From Bacteroidales bacterium UBA3844 (GTDB lineage: Bacteria; Bacteroidota; Bacteroidia; Bacteroidales; Paludibacteraceae), in contig DGHQ01000023.1 in assembly GCA_002392915.1 (NCBI GenBank), positions 62,001 to 126,000 of the forward strand: a DNA stretch of 64,000 nt. The letters run 5' to 3'. Shown here piece by piece: positions 50,990 through 59,429 of the stretch; the first letter of the stretch is position 1; the number at the start of each line of letters is the position of its first letter. The translations under genes and the position numbers were made by a program. The notes beneath the pieces were generated by a model, which saw only the letters and a program-made list of their open reading frames with translations, was not told where the DNA came from and ran no database searches.

Positions 50990-51490
50990 ATGTTACCATA
51001 CAGAAAAAACATTCGTCTCCAAGGTTACGATTATTCAAACGACGGTTTGTATTTCATAACCATTTGCGTAAACGACAGAAAACCAATGTTTGGAATTGTC
51101 AAAGAGTGGGAAATGAATCTAAATGACAATGGTAAAATAGTATTGGATTGTTGGTATGACTTGCCGAATCATTACGACAATATCGTCCTGCACGATTTTT
51201 GCATTATGCCAAATCATATACACGGTATAATTCAATTATCAAATGAACGGGCAGGTTTGAAACCTGCCCCTACGACACACCCATTGTCGGAAATTGTCAG
51301 AGCATTAAAAACTTTTTCTTCAAGGAAAATCAATGAAAAGAATGGGACTCAAGGATGTCCGCTATGGCAAAGAAACTACTATGAACATATAATCAGATCA
51401 GATTCAATGTACACAACTATTTCTGATTATATAAAAGAAAATCCCAAAAGATGGATATACGATCAATTTTATTTTAAGGAAAATACTTAA
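50990..51490 (+). CDS. REP-associated tyrosine transposase (RAYT, Y1/HUH family)
   Basis: 166 residues. IS200-like Y1 transposase domain: start RKNIRLQGYDYSNDGLYFIT, HUH metal motif in MPNHIHGII (His76, His78), nucleophile Tyr in RNYYEHIIR (Tyr130/131) and a basic end (NPKRWIYDQF). Such single-domain enzymes cut and join REP hairpins at a GTAG tetranucleotide and are normally immobile genes flanked by REPs. Residues ~86-95 (ERAGLKPAPT) are encoded by an in-frame family B REP copy. It interrupts the thi operon between thiG and thiC, ending 2 bases before thiC, so it is likely cotranscribed with it. Confidence 0.93.
   Translation: MLPYRKNIRLQGYDYSNDGLYFITICVNDRKPMFGIVKEWEMNLNDNGKIVLDCWYDLPNHYDNIVLHDFCIMPNHIHGIIQLSNERAGLKPAPTTHPLSEIVRALKTFSSRKINEKNGTQGCPLWQRNYYEHIIRSDSMYTTISDYIKENPKRWIYDQFYFKENT
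51248..51274 (-). repeat. Family B REP copy inside the RAYT coding sequence
   Basis: Exact 27-base inverted match to 50903-50929, including the GTAG. It keeps the reading frame and encodes RAGLKPAPT just after the HUH motif. Confidence 0.9.
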
Positions 51491-51492
51491 AT

Positions 51493-53193
51493 ATGGCAGA
51501 TAAAAATAAAAAGATAACACACTACGCTAAGCGTGAGAAATATTACATGCAGGGCGAGATGTTCCCAGATATAAAGGTGGGAATGCAGAAGGTGAATCTG
51601 ACACCTACAGTGTCGATTGACGACAATGGCAAAAAGACAATGACTGAAAACGCTCCCGTCTTCATCTACGACACATCAGGTCCATTCTCAGATCCTAACA
51701 TCACCGTCGACCTAAAGAAAGGTATTGAGAGATTCCGTGAAAAATGGATTGTAGGCCGTGGAGACGTGGAGCAATTGCCAGAGATAACATCTGAATACGG
51801 AAAGATGCGTCTTGCCGACAAGAGTCTCGACCATCTTCGTTTTGAACATATTGCTCTACCATATCGTGCAAAGAAGGGTGCGAAGATCACTCAGATGGCA
51901 TACGCAAAAGCAGGCATCATCACTCCTGAGATGGAATACGTTGCCATCCGTGAGAATATGAACTGCAAGGAGCTCGGCATCGACACCTACATCACACCTG
52001 AGTTTGTGCGTAAGGAGATAGCAGAAGGACGCGCTGTGCTTCCTGCAAACATCAACCACCCTGAAAGCGAGCCAATGATCATCGGAAGAAACTTTCTTGT
52101 GAAGATCAACACCAACATCGGAAATTCAGCGACCACTTCAACAATCGACGAAGAGGTTGAGAAAGCCGTGTGGAGCTGCAAATGGGGAGGCGACACACTA
52201 ATGGACCTTTCTACAGGGGCCAACATCCACGAGACAAGAGAGTGGATTATCCGCAACTGTCCTGTGCCAGTGGGCACCGTGCCTATCTATCAGGCTCTTG
52301 AGAAAGTCGACGGCAAGGTTGAGGATTTGACATGGGAAATATACCGTGACACTCTGATTGAGCAGTGTGAGCAGGGAGTGGACTACTTCACTATCCACGC
52401 AGGTATCCGTCGCCACAATGTTCATTTGGCAGACAAAAGACTCTGCGGAATCGTCTCTCGTGGAGGTTCGATCATGAGCAAATGGTGTCTGGTTCACAAT
52501 CAGGAAAGTTTCCTTTACGAACATTTTGACGACATCTGCGATATTCTAGCCCAGTATGACGTTGCTGTTTCCCTTGGAGACGGTCTGCGCCCAGGCTGTA
52601 CAGCAGACGCAAACGACGAAGCTCAGTTTGCAGAGCTTGACACTATGGGTGAGCTTGTGCTACGTGCATGGGACAAAAACGTCCAGGCATTTATCGAAGG
52701 TCCCGGACATGTGCCAATGCACAAGATAAAAGAGAATATGGAGCGACAGATCACACACTGCCATAATGCACCATTCTACACACTCGGACCACTTGTCACA
52801 GATATCGCACCTGCCTACGACCACATCACATCAGCCATCGGAGCCGCTCAAATCGGTTGGCTCGGCACAGCCATGCTTTGCTACGTCACTCCAAAAGAGC
52901 ATCTTGCATTGCCAAACAAAGACGATGTGCGTGTGGGAGTGATCACATACAAGATCGCGGCTCACGCAGCCGATCTAGCGAAAGGTCATCCGGGAGCAGC
53001 AATACGAGACAACGCACTTTCCAAAGCCCGCTTCGAATTCCGCTGGAACGACCAATTCCACTTGTCGCTTGACCCAGAAAAAGCGCGTGAGATATTCGAA
53101 GAGGCTCATCATACAGACGGAGAATACTGCACAATGTGCGGTCCGAACTTCTGTGCGATGAGGCTTGGACGTGACGCGCTCAAGATCAAATAA
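51493..53193 (+). CDS. thiC: Phosphomethylpyrimidine synthase
   Basis: 566 residues. Radical SAM enzyme turning aminoimidazole ribotide into HMP-P. Family segments: PVFIYDTSGPFSDPNITVDL, ITPEMEYVAIRENMN near 136, GNSATTSTIDEEVEKAVWSC, GADTLMDLST-type motif WGGDTLMDLSTGANIH, FTIHAGIRRHNV, EGPGHVPMHKIKENM, and the C-terminal [4Fe-4S] cluster motif CTMCGPNFC near 549. Full length. Part of the TPP-riboswitch operon, though separated from thiG by the RAYT gene. Confidence 0.97.
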   Translation: MADKNKKITHYAKREKYYMQGEMFPDIKVGMQKVNLTPTVSIDDNGKKTMTENAPVFIYDTSGPFSDPNITVDLKKGIERFREKWIVGRGDVEQLPEITSEYGKMRLADKSLDHLRFEHIALPYRAKKGAKITQMAYAKAGIITPEMEYVAIRENMNCKELGIDTYITPEFVRKEIAEGRAVLPANINHPESEPMIIGRNFLVKINTNIGNSATTSTIDEEVEKAVWSCKWGGDTLMDLSTGANIHETREWIIRNCPVPVGTVPIYQALEKVDGKVEDLTWEIYRDTLIEQCEQGVDYFTIHAGIRRHNVHLADKRLCGIVSRGGSIMSKWCLVHNQESFLYEHFDDICDILAQYDVAVSLGDGLRPGCTADANDEAQFAELDTMGELVLRAWDKNVQAFIEGPGHVPMHKIKENMERQITHCHNAPFYTLGPLVTDIAPAYDHITSAIGAAQIGWLGTAMLCYVTPKEHLALPNKDDVRVGVITYKIAAHAADLAKGHPGAAIRDNALSKARFEFRWNDQFHLSLDPEKAREIFEEAHHTDGEYCTMCGPNFCAMRLGRDALKIK

Positions 53194-53254
53194 TTCATAA
53201 TGAGGTATAGCCGCTCCTATTGTGCGAGCACAATGCAAGCACATATCAAAAAAC

Positions 53255-53317
53255 GCTCACCCTACGGGTTCGCGGTAGGGACGTGGAGGTTAGGGCGTTC
53301 CGCCCTTAACAATCCTC
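53255..53317 (-). repeat. Two-hairpin intergenic repeat, family E, copy 2
   Basis: Inverted homologue of 14198-14258: on the minus strand GAGGATTG, hairpin TTAAGGGCG-GAA-CGCCCTAA, CCTC, then CCGCGAACCCG...GGGTGAGC. Stem differences from copy 1 are compensated on the other arm. Lies between thiC and the permease gene. Confidence 0.75.
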
Positions 53318-53371
53318 ATGTTTGGAATGGTCAACATCATTTAACGAGACACTAATTTATAATTTTGCATT

Positions 53372-54256
53372 ATGCATTACGCATTAAAATACATTCCTGC
53401 GCTTATAGTTTCTATAATCTGGGGAACGACATTCGTGATCTCGAAGTCGATTCTTGAGGCAGGTATGTCGCCGTTCCAACTCATCTTTTGCAGGTTTTTG
53501 ATGGCATACATCGCATTGTGCATCATTTGCCCGAAACCATACAAGATGGAGTTTTCTAAGACGGAATTGAAGATGTTCCTCATCGCATTGTCGGGAGGCA
53601 GCCTTTACTTTTTCCTTGAATATAGTGCATTGCGACTCACCGGAGCCACCAATGTCAGCCTGATTTGCGCCACAGTGCCAATTTTTTCAGCTCTGGGATT
53701 CATCATCCTCGGAGTGATGAATCTGACAAAGTGGTTTGTATTCGGCAGTCTGATAGCTCTTGCAGGAGTCGCCTGCGTCGTATTCAACGGAGTATTTGTG
53801 CTGAGACTAAGTCCGTTGGGTGATTTCATCGCCTTTTTATCGGTAATATCATGGTCAATATATTCAGTTTTATTGGCCATTATGCCCAAAGAAGTGACGG
53901 AATTACAGACCACACGAAGATTGTTTTTTTATGGCACCATCACAATTTTTCCATTACTCTTTTTCGATGACAACGCATCGTCGCTTACAGAAATATGGGG
54001 AAAATTGGAGTGGACACACATCGTCGGAGCACTCTACCTTGGACTAATAGCAAGTGGAGCCAGTCTGTGGCTTTGGAACTTGTCGTTCAACAAGGTCGGA
54101 GCAGCCAACACAAACAATTTTCTGTATCTTCTTCCAATAATTTCAGCAGTGGCAGCAGCCATTTTCTTCACCCATGAGATCACAGGTTGGGTGGTGGCAG
54201 GCACACTACTGATATTTTTCGGTTTAATAATAGCTAACAATAAACAAAACAAATAA
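53372..54256 (+). CDS. EamA/DMT-family permease in the thiamine operon
   Basis: 294 residues with ten hydrophobic helices in two EamA repeats (IPALIVSIIWGTTFVISKSI; later GDFIAFLSVISWSIYSVLLA, then GLIASGASLWLWNLSFNKVG). Drug/metabolite transporter superfamily, inner membrane. It ends 7 bases before thiH and sits between thiC and thiH in a TPP-controlled operon, so a thiamine precursor or thiamine itself is the likely cargo; this is contextual inference. The start ATG lies inside an AT-rich dispersed repeat (ATTATGCATTACGCATTA), and the true start may differ. Confidence 0.85.
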   Translation: MHYALKYIPALIVSIIWGTTFVISKSILEAGMSPFQLIFCRFLMAYIALCIICPKPYKMEFSKTELKMFLIALSGGSLYFFLEYSALRLTGATNVSLICATVPIFSALGFIILGVMNLTKWFVFGSLIALAGVACVVFNGVFVLRLSPLGDFIAFLSVISWSIYSVLLAIMPKEVTELQTTRRLFFYGTITIFPLLFFDDNASSLTEIWGKLEWTHIVGALYLGLIASGASLWLWNLSFNKVGAANTNNFLYLLPIISAVAAAIFFTHEITGWVVAGTLLIFFGLIIANNKQNK

Positions 54257-54263
54257 ACAAGGT

Positions 54264-55376
54264 ATGTTTTCAGATGAATTAGAGAAGATTTCGTGGGATG
54301 AGACTACGAAATCCATCTATGCAAAGACAGACGCAGATGTGCGTCGAGCCTTGGCCAAAGACAGACTAACTGTAGATGATTTCATGGCTCTTATCTCGCC
54401 AGCTGCCGAACCATATTTGGAGCAGATGGCACTGAAGAGCCGACAAATCACACTCGAACGTTTCGGCAAGACAATATCAATGTTCATCCCATTGTATCTT
54501 ACAAACTCATGCACCAATTCATGCGTCTACTGCGGATTTCACATCCAGAATCCGATGGCACGCACGATTCTCACAATGGAAGAGATAGAAAATGAGTTTA
54601 AAGCAATCAAGAAGCTTGCCCCATTCGAGAATATTCTGATGGTGACGGGAGAGAACCCGGCAAAGGCTGGCGTCGCCTACCTTGCAAATGCCATCGACAT
54701 AGCCAAGAAATATTTTGCCAACATCAAAATTGAGGTCATGCCACTTGCAACAGAAGAATATGCTGAGCTATGCGACCATGGTTTGAGCGGAGTCATCTGT
54801 TTTCAGGAGACATACAACAAGGCAAGATACAACGTTTACCACCCACGTGGAATGAAGTCGAAATTTGAGTGGCGACTGAATGGATTCGACCGTATGGCTC
54901 AGGCAGGAGTGCACTCCATCGGCATGGGAGTGTTGGTAGGTCTTGAAGATTGGCGTACGGATATGACAATGATGGCATACCATGTCCGCTACTTGGAGAA
55001 AAACTACTGGAAGACAAAATACAGTGTCAATTTTCCGCGTATGCGTGTGGCAGAAAACGGAGGATTCCAGCCCAACGTCATCATGAGCGACAAAGAGCTT
55101 GCCCAACTGACATTCGCATTCCGCATCTTCGACCACGATATCGACATCAGCTACTCGACACGTGAGCCAGCCAATATCCGCGACAACATGGCGACTCTGG
55201 GAGTGACAACAATGTCTGCAGAGAGCAAAACCGAGCCAGGCGGCTATTTCTCTTATCCACAGGCACTTGAGCAATTCCATGTCTCAGACGAGCGAACTGC
55301 GGTGGAGGTGATGGAAGCATTGAAGAAAATGGGAAGAGAACCTGTTTGGAAAGATTGGGATCAGGTGTTGCAATAA
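54264..55376 (+). CDS. thiH: 2-iminoacetate synthase
   Basis: 370 residues. Radical SAM enzyme that cleaves tyrosine to dehydroglycine for thiazole synthesis. Cluster motif CTNSCVYCGF near 77-86 (CxxxCxxC), ILMVTGENPAKAGVAYL, the substrate region YNVYHPRGMKSKFEWRLNG, VSIGMGVLVGLEDW-type segment HSIGMGVLVGLEDWRTD and SVNFPRMRVAENG. Last gene of the operon, followed by a strong terminator; no thiF follows, although ThiS adenylation needs one. Confidence 0.96.
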   Translation: MFSDELEKISWDETTKSIYAKTDADVRRALAKDRLTVDDFMALISPAAEPYLEQMALKSRQITLERFGKTISMFIPLYLTNSCTNSCVYCGFHIQNPMARTILTMEEIENEFKAIKKLAPFENILMVTGENPAKAGVAYLANAIDIAKKYFANIKIEVMPLATEEYAELCDHGLSGVICFQETYNKARYNVYHPRGMKSKFEWRLNGFDRMAQAGVHSIGMGVLVGLEDWRTDMTMMAYHVRYLEKNYWKTKYSVNFPRMRVAENGGFQPNVIMSDKELAQLTFAFRIFDHDIDISYSTREPANIRDNMATLGVTTMSAESKTEPGGYFSYPQALEQFHVSDERTAVEVMEALKKMGREPVWKDWDQVLQ

Positions 55377-55426
55377 TTCATAATGCATAATTCGTAATTG
55401 TTGGAAAATCTCAATTCTTCACTATA

Positions 55427-55466
55427 AAAAATCGTGTGTGTCATTAGATGCACACGATTTTTGTGT
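55427..55466 (+). terminator. Terminator of the thiamine operon
   Basis: AAAATCGTGTG...CACACGATTTTT with a short loop (about 11 bases), T-run on the plus strand. Confidence 0.92.
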
Positions 55467-55542
55467 AAGAACAAATCATTCTAATTTCAGCCCAAGAATC
55501 AAGCAAAACGTACAATTATTAGGAATCAAACAATATTTGTTT

Positions 55543-55550
55543 TACATTTG
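55543..55550 (+). promoter_or_regulatory. Candidate -7 box of the TPR-protein gene
   Basis: TACATTTG (TAnnTTTG), 60 bases ahead of the start codon. No clear -33 element. Confidence 0.4.
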
Positions 55551-55609
55551 TGGAGTGCGATATATGTTTTGACTCGTACCGACAATAACAACAACACAAA
55601 AATTTCATT

Positions 55610-56704
55610 ATGAATACAACTAAAATCCTAATTGCATCGTTGCTTTTTTTAGGCTGTTTGACAGCAAATGCAAAAAAATCCGGGCTGAGTGATTTCGAAA
55701 AGGATGAGATGCGGAAAGCCATATCCTATTACGACAACAACAAGCCCGACATTGCCATCGAAATATACAACAATCTGCTTGCCGACAACCCTAAAAGCTA
55801 TATAATAAACTACGAATTGGCATTGGCCAAAGTAGCAAAAGGAGAATATGCAGAAGCCCTAAAAATCACACAGAAGATAAAACGCAATTCCGACGTTGAA
55901 GACAAACTCTTCCAACTACAGGGAAATGTGTATGATTTTATGGGAGAACGCAAGAAAGCTGTGGCGAGCTACAATAAGGGTCTGAAAAAATTTCCCAAAT
56001 CAGGTTGCCTTTATATGGAGAAAGGAAACATTATACTGATGGAAGATGATCCGAACGGAGCTATAAACTTATATGAAAAGGCGATGGAAGTAGAGCCGGC
56101 ATACTCATCTCCATACTACCGTGCAAGTGCACTATTTCTAGGATCCACAGAACCTATTTGGGGGCTAATCTATGGAGAAACATTCCTTCTATTGGAAAAA
56201 GGACAAAGAAATGTCGCCATACAGGATGCAATGGTAAAACGTCTTGGGCAGGCAATTAAACTGGAAAATGACACCCTCCATGTGTCACTTACCCAACAAA
56301 ACACAGTCAACATAAAGGGACTGAACCTTATCATTCCGTTCGAAATGCTTTACGAATTGGAAATTCTTAAATCATCCGCTGTTGACAAATTAAAATCTGA
56401 AAAAAGAGATACTATTACGATATCTGATTTCATAGAGATCCGTAAAGTAGCTGCAAACGCATACAAAGATTGGGAAAACAGATATCCGAACTATTTGTTT
56501 GAATACCAGAAGAAAGTGATCGACGCTGGTTACTTCGAAGCTTACACAATGGATCTGTTCAAAGATGTCTATGCCGACGAGTACAAAACATACGTCGCCA
56601 ATGAAGAGAATCAGAAAACTCTCGATGCGTACAAAGCTTGGATGAGAAAAAATCCGTTTGAACCAAATGAAAATAGACTAATAATAAGAAAGGGACCACA
56701 ATGA
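55610..56704 (+). CDS. Secreted TPR-repeat protein
   Basis: 364 residues. Signal peptide MNTTKILIASLLFLGCLTANA; the GCL is not followed by a lipobox-like context, so it is probably soluble in the periplasm. TPR units occupy ~25-200: AISYYDNNKPDIAIEIYNNL, YELALAKVAKGEYAEALKI, GNVYDFMGERKKAVASYNKG, KGNIILMEDDPNGAINLYEK, and the following ALFLGSTEPIWGLIYGE. The C-terminal ~150 residues are helical and unlike any domain I recognise. Translation is coupled to the next gene by an ATGA overlap. Likely a scaffold for protein interactions in the envelope. Confidence 0.75.
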   Translation: MNTTKILIASLLFLGCLTANAKKSGLSDFEKDEMRKAISYYDNNKPDIAIEIYNNLLADNPKSYIINYELALAKVAKGEYAEALKITQKIKRNSDVEDKLFQLQGNVYDFMGERKKAVASYNKGLKKFPKSGCLYMEKGNIILMEDDPNGAINLYEKAMEVEPAYSSPYYRASALFLGSTEPIWGLIYGETFLLLEKGQRNVAIQDAMVKRLGQAIKLENDTLHVSLTQQNTVNIKGLNLIIPFEMLYELEILKSSAVDKLKSEKRDTITISDFIEIRKVAANAYKDWENRYPNYLFEYQKKVIDAGYFEAYTMDLFKDVYADEYKTYVANEENQKTLDAYKAWMRKNPFEPNENRLIIRKGPQ

Positions 56705-57222
56705 AAAAAGTTTTTTCACTCCTAATCACGGCGTTTATAGCTGTTGCCAGTTTCGCCAAACCAGACTTCACAATTCCGCAAATTGAGAAGTATGCAAATG
56801 CAGACGAATGTCGCAAAGACAATGACATTGCGTTGAAGACGGCAAATTTTTACTTGGATGCCGAACTTCCAGCCGACATCTATGAATCGAGATTAGCAGC
56901 AAAATACATGTTTGTTTGGGTAGAAGCGTCTGATGAAATTTTGTTCACTGTCAGTCATGAAATAAGTCCATTTATGCATTGCCAAGATAAAGACATATCT
57001 ATTCAACTTATGGGGGCATATATGGCAGGTTGCATTATTTACTGTTTAGAAAACAAACAGAAAGACCACAACTTCGACATGCACTACTTCGCACTCAGCA
57101 ATATGATGACCTACTATGAAAAGAACAGGTCTATTACAGGATCCGACAAAGAGATGGACAAATTGCTTAAAGAATTAAAAAGCAGCAAGTTCAAAGCTAA
57201 AGAAGAGAAAAAGTTCAAATAA
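56701..57222 (+). CDS. Small secreted protein of unknown function
   Basis: 173 residues. Signal peptide MKKVFSLLITAFIAVASFA. The mature part is helical, with no family I recognise (IPQIEKYANADECRKDND, AAKYMFVWVEASDEILFTV, LLKELKSSKFKAKEEKKFK). It starts inside the stop region of the TPR gene (4-base overlap), so the two proteins probably act together. A MITE lies directly downstream. Confidence 0.7.
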   Translation: MKKVFSLLITAFIAVASFAKPDFTIPQIEKYANADECRKDNDIALKTANFYLDAELPADIYESRLAAKYMFVWVEASDEILFTVSHEISPFMHCQDKDISIQLMGAYMAGCIIYCLENKQKDHNFDMHYFALSNMMTYYEKNRSITGSDKEMDKLLKELKSSKFKAKEEKKFK

Positions 57223-57275
57223 AAAAATGTAGGGGGGAAGGAAGCCCCTTCAAGACAAAGAAATATGCTGTAAGC

Positions 57276-57470
57276 AAAGAGGGTGTATCAAAATGTAAAA
57301 TCAAGTTTTTCGAACTTACATTTTGTCACTTTTTATATGAACAAAGCCGTTTCAGAGCTTAAAAATTACAGTTAAGTCTCTGAAACGGCTATATTTTTGG
57401 AGAATTTAAAAATCAACTTACATTTTGATAGTTTGATTTTTGATAAATTGAGTTTTGATACACCCTCTTT
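57276..57470. mobile_element. Miniature inverted-repeat transposable element (MITE), ~195 bp
   Basis: Perfect 18-base terminal inverted repeats, AAAGAGGGTGTATCAAAA at the left and its complement at the right. Sub-terminal ACTTACATTTTG appears near both ends, and a central 13-base perfect stem (AGCCGTTTCAGAG / CTCTGAAACGGCT, 57345-57390) lies between. No coding capacity. The ends resemble those of transposons in the IS1182/IS5 range, from memory. The 270-base gap 57223-57492 is almost filled by it. Confidence 0.8.
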
Positions 57471-57492
57471 TTTTCAAATAGATCACAATGGA

Positions 57493-58365
57493 TTAAGCAA
57501 GCATAGCGTTAAGTTCATCATCTGAAATTTTAAGACGTTTGGCAATCTCAGAAATAGAAAGCCCGCTTTCAATAAGAATTTTGATTGTCGAAACCATACC
57601 CTCTTTCTTTCCTTTCTCCATACCTTTTTCCATACCTTTCTCCATACCAAGTTCAAAACCACGGGCCTCCATGTCTATCTCATCTTCAAGATATTTCATG
57701 CTGGCTTCATAGCGTAGATACTCTTCATCGGAAAGAGCGGCAACTTTAGCTTTTTCAAGCAGTCGCAGCAACCCTTCGTCGGCACGATCGTATACTGATT
57801 TGTCGATTCTATCCATACGTCCTAAGTTTTTGAAACTGTTTATCCATATACTTTTTGTTGTAATGTCGTTGACATCCAACTTAAATTTCGGTAAAGATAT
57901 AAAATATTTTCGATGTCTGTCCCAAAATATTTCCTCAGTATCGAGATCGCACTCTGCTGTGCGTGTGATCACCTTGTCGAGTCCAGCCAACCCGTCGGCC
58001 AGAATAAAGATTCCGATGATCTTGGAAATGTCTTGCTTCATATCTTTCCATACCAATCCTCTTTCAATCTTCCTGTGCATAAGATTGTAGATGTAGTAGT
58101 TCGCGCGTGTCTTGAAAAATTTTTGGTACGAATTCTGCATCTCTACCAGAATCATATCTCCCTTTTCTGTGGTGCAGAGCATGTCGAATATTACTCCACG
58201 ACGATTCTTAGCACTACGCGGCTCCTCCACATTTTCAAATTGTACACCTATGATTGTGTCTTCGTCGCCATCCAAAATGGCATTTAGAAAAGACCTCATG
58301 ATGATCGGGTCCGACATACAATACTTAAACCCAAAATCACATCGCAAATCAATGTATTTTCCCAT
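57493..58365 (-). CDS. Rpn-family PD-(D/E)XK nuclease / putative transposase
   Basis: 290 residues. N-terminus YIDLRCDFGFKYCMSDPIIM, then the nuclease core with Asp in GVIFDMLCTTEKGDMILVEMQ (D...E-x-Q) and QKFFKTRANYYIYNL. This is the Rpn/PDDEXK family transposase group common in Bacteroidetes, linked in E. coli to recombination and phage defence. The C-terminus carries a tandem GMEKGMEKGMEKG run from a 12-base DNA repeat, a length-variable feature of the family, then a short helical end (GLSISEIAKRLKIS) resembling an HTH. Direct neighbour of the MITE. Confidence 0.85.
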   Translation of the reverse strand: MGKYIDLRCDFGFKYCMSDPIIMRSFLNAILDGDEDTIIGVQFENVEEPRSAKNRRGVIFDMLCTTEKGDMILVEMQNSYQKFFKTRANYYIYNLMHRKIERGLVWKDMKQDISKIIGIFILADGLAGLDKVITRTAECDLDTEEIFWDRHRKYFISLPKFKLDVNDITTKSIWINSFKNLGRMDRIDKSVYDRADEGLLRLLEKAKVAALSDEEYLRYEASMKYLEDEIDMEARGFELGMEKGMEKGMEKGKKEGMVSTIKILIESGLSISEIAKRLKISDDELNAMLA

Positions 58366-58646
58366 TGTTACTTTTTTTATGAAATTTGTACTGTTTTGTC
58401 AATCCATACAGACCAAACAAAACTATTATCTTTACAAAGATACAATTATTTTTTTCAAACGCACGAACAACAGCATAATTTATCACACAACCCAAAAATC
58501 GTCATACGAAAAAATAGAAAATACGTAGCTTCTGTCTTTTGTGTAAAATCAACATCAAAAGAGTGTTTTTTTAGAAAATATCCGTAATTTTGTCATTGAG
58601 AGACGGAATTGCAACGTCTACTGACAATAACAAAAAAAGGAATACT

Positions 58647-59324
58647 ATGTATACATATAAACACCCCCACCCTGCGGTCACTGCGGACGCTGTAGTTTTT
58701 GGATTCGACGGCAAATCACTTAATCTGTTGCTAATCAACAGAGGTATTGAACCATACAAAGGATCTTGGGCTCTGCCAGGCGGTTTCATCAACATGAATG
58801 AGACAGCTGAGGATGGTGCGTTGCGTGAGCTTAAAGAGGAGACGGGAGTGGAAGATATTTATCTAGAGCAATTCCACTCGTTTACAGCAGTGGATCGTGA
58901 CCCACGTGAGCGAGTGATGACAATTGCTTTCCTTGCTTTTATACGTCAGGACGATTATTCAGTCGTAGCTGGCGACGATGCGGCAAAAGCACAATGGTAT
59001 CCTGTGAACCAATTGCCGGAACTTGCATTCGACCATGAGGAGATCATTAAAATGGCATTAGACAAGCTACGTTGGAAGATTATATATGAGCCTCTTGTGT
59101 TCCATCTTCTAAACGAAACATTCACAATGACACAGTTGCAGACTATCTACGAGGCTGTCATTGGCAAAGAGTTGGACCGTCGCAATTTCAATAAGAAAAT
59201 GCTTCAGCTTGGTTATGTTGTGCCGACGGAGGAGCGTGTACAAGGAGTGGGACGCCCAGGAACTCTCTATATGTTCGACGAAGAGAAATACAGAGAGCAG
59301 ATCAACAACAGAAACGTCTTTTGA
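58647..59324 (+). CDS. NUDIX-domain protein with C-terminal winged helix (NrtR/AraR-like regulator)
   Basis: 225 residues from ATG 58647; an upstream TTG at 58590 overlaps a TAATTTTG -7 box (58585-58592) and is rejected. The NUDIX domain (~8-140) has a complete Nudix box, GFINMNETAEDGALRELKEETGV read across residues ~50-72 with G-x5-E-x7-REL-x-EE-x-G. The C-terminal ~70 residues form a winged helix (TMTQLQTIYEAVIGKELDRR, NFNKKMLQLGYVVPTEE, GRPGTLYMFD). This architecture is shared by NrtR (NAD control) and Bacteroides AraR-type regulators that bind a nucleotide-sugar or ADP-ribose ligand. The neighbouring phosphofructokinase is convergent; the regulon is unknown. Confidence 0.82.
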   Translation: MYTYKHPHPAVTADAVVFGFDGKSLNLLLINRGIEPYKGSWALPGGFINMNETAEDGALRELKEETGVEDIYLEQFHSFTAVDRDPRERVMTIAFLAFIRQDDYSVVAGDDAAKAQWYPVNQLPELAFDHEEIIKMALDKLRWKIIYEPLVFHLLNETFTMTQLQTIYEAVIGKELDRRNFNKKMLQLGYVVPTEERVQGVGRPGTLYMFDEEKYREQINNRNVF

Positions 59325-59373
59325 AAACAAACATTCAAAACGTCCATACTTATTTTGGTGACGTATGGAAAAC

Positions 59374-59417
59374 AAAAACCGAGCTGATTCACACTGAATA
59401 GCTCGGTTTATTTTTAT
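59374..59417. terminator. Bidirectional terminator between the NUDIX and pfkA genes
   Basis: AAACCGAGCT...AGCTCGGTTT, A-run on the left and TTATTTTT on the right; the genes converge here. Confidence 0.9.
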
Positions 59418-59429
59418 CGTTATTCTGAT

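Noticed and set aside
57600..57660. 12-base tandem repeat that might suggest a CRISPR or microsatellite locus
   Set aside because: It encodes the GMEK repeats of the Rpn-family C-terminus and has no spacers.
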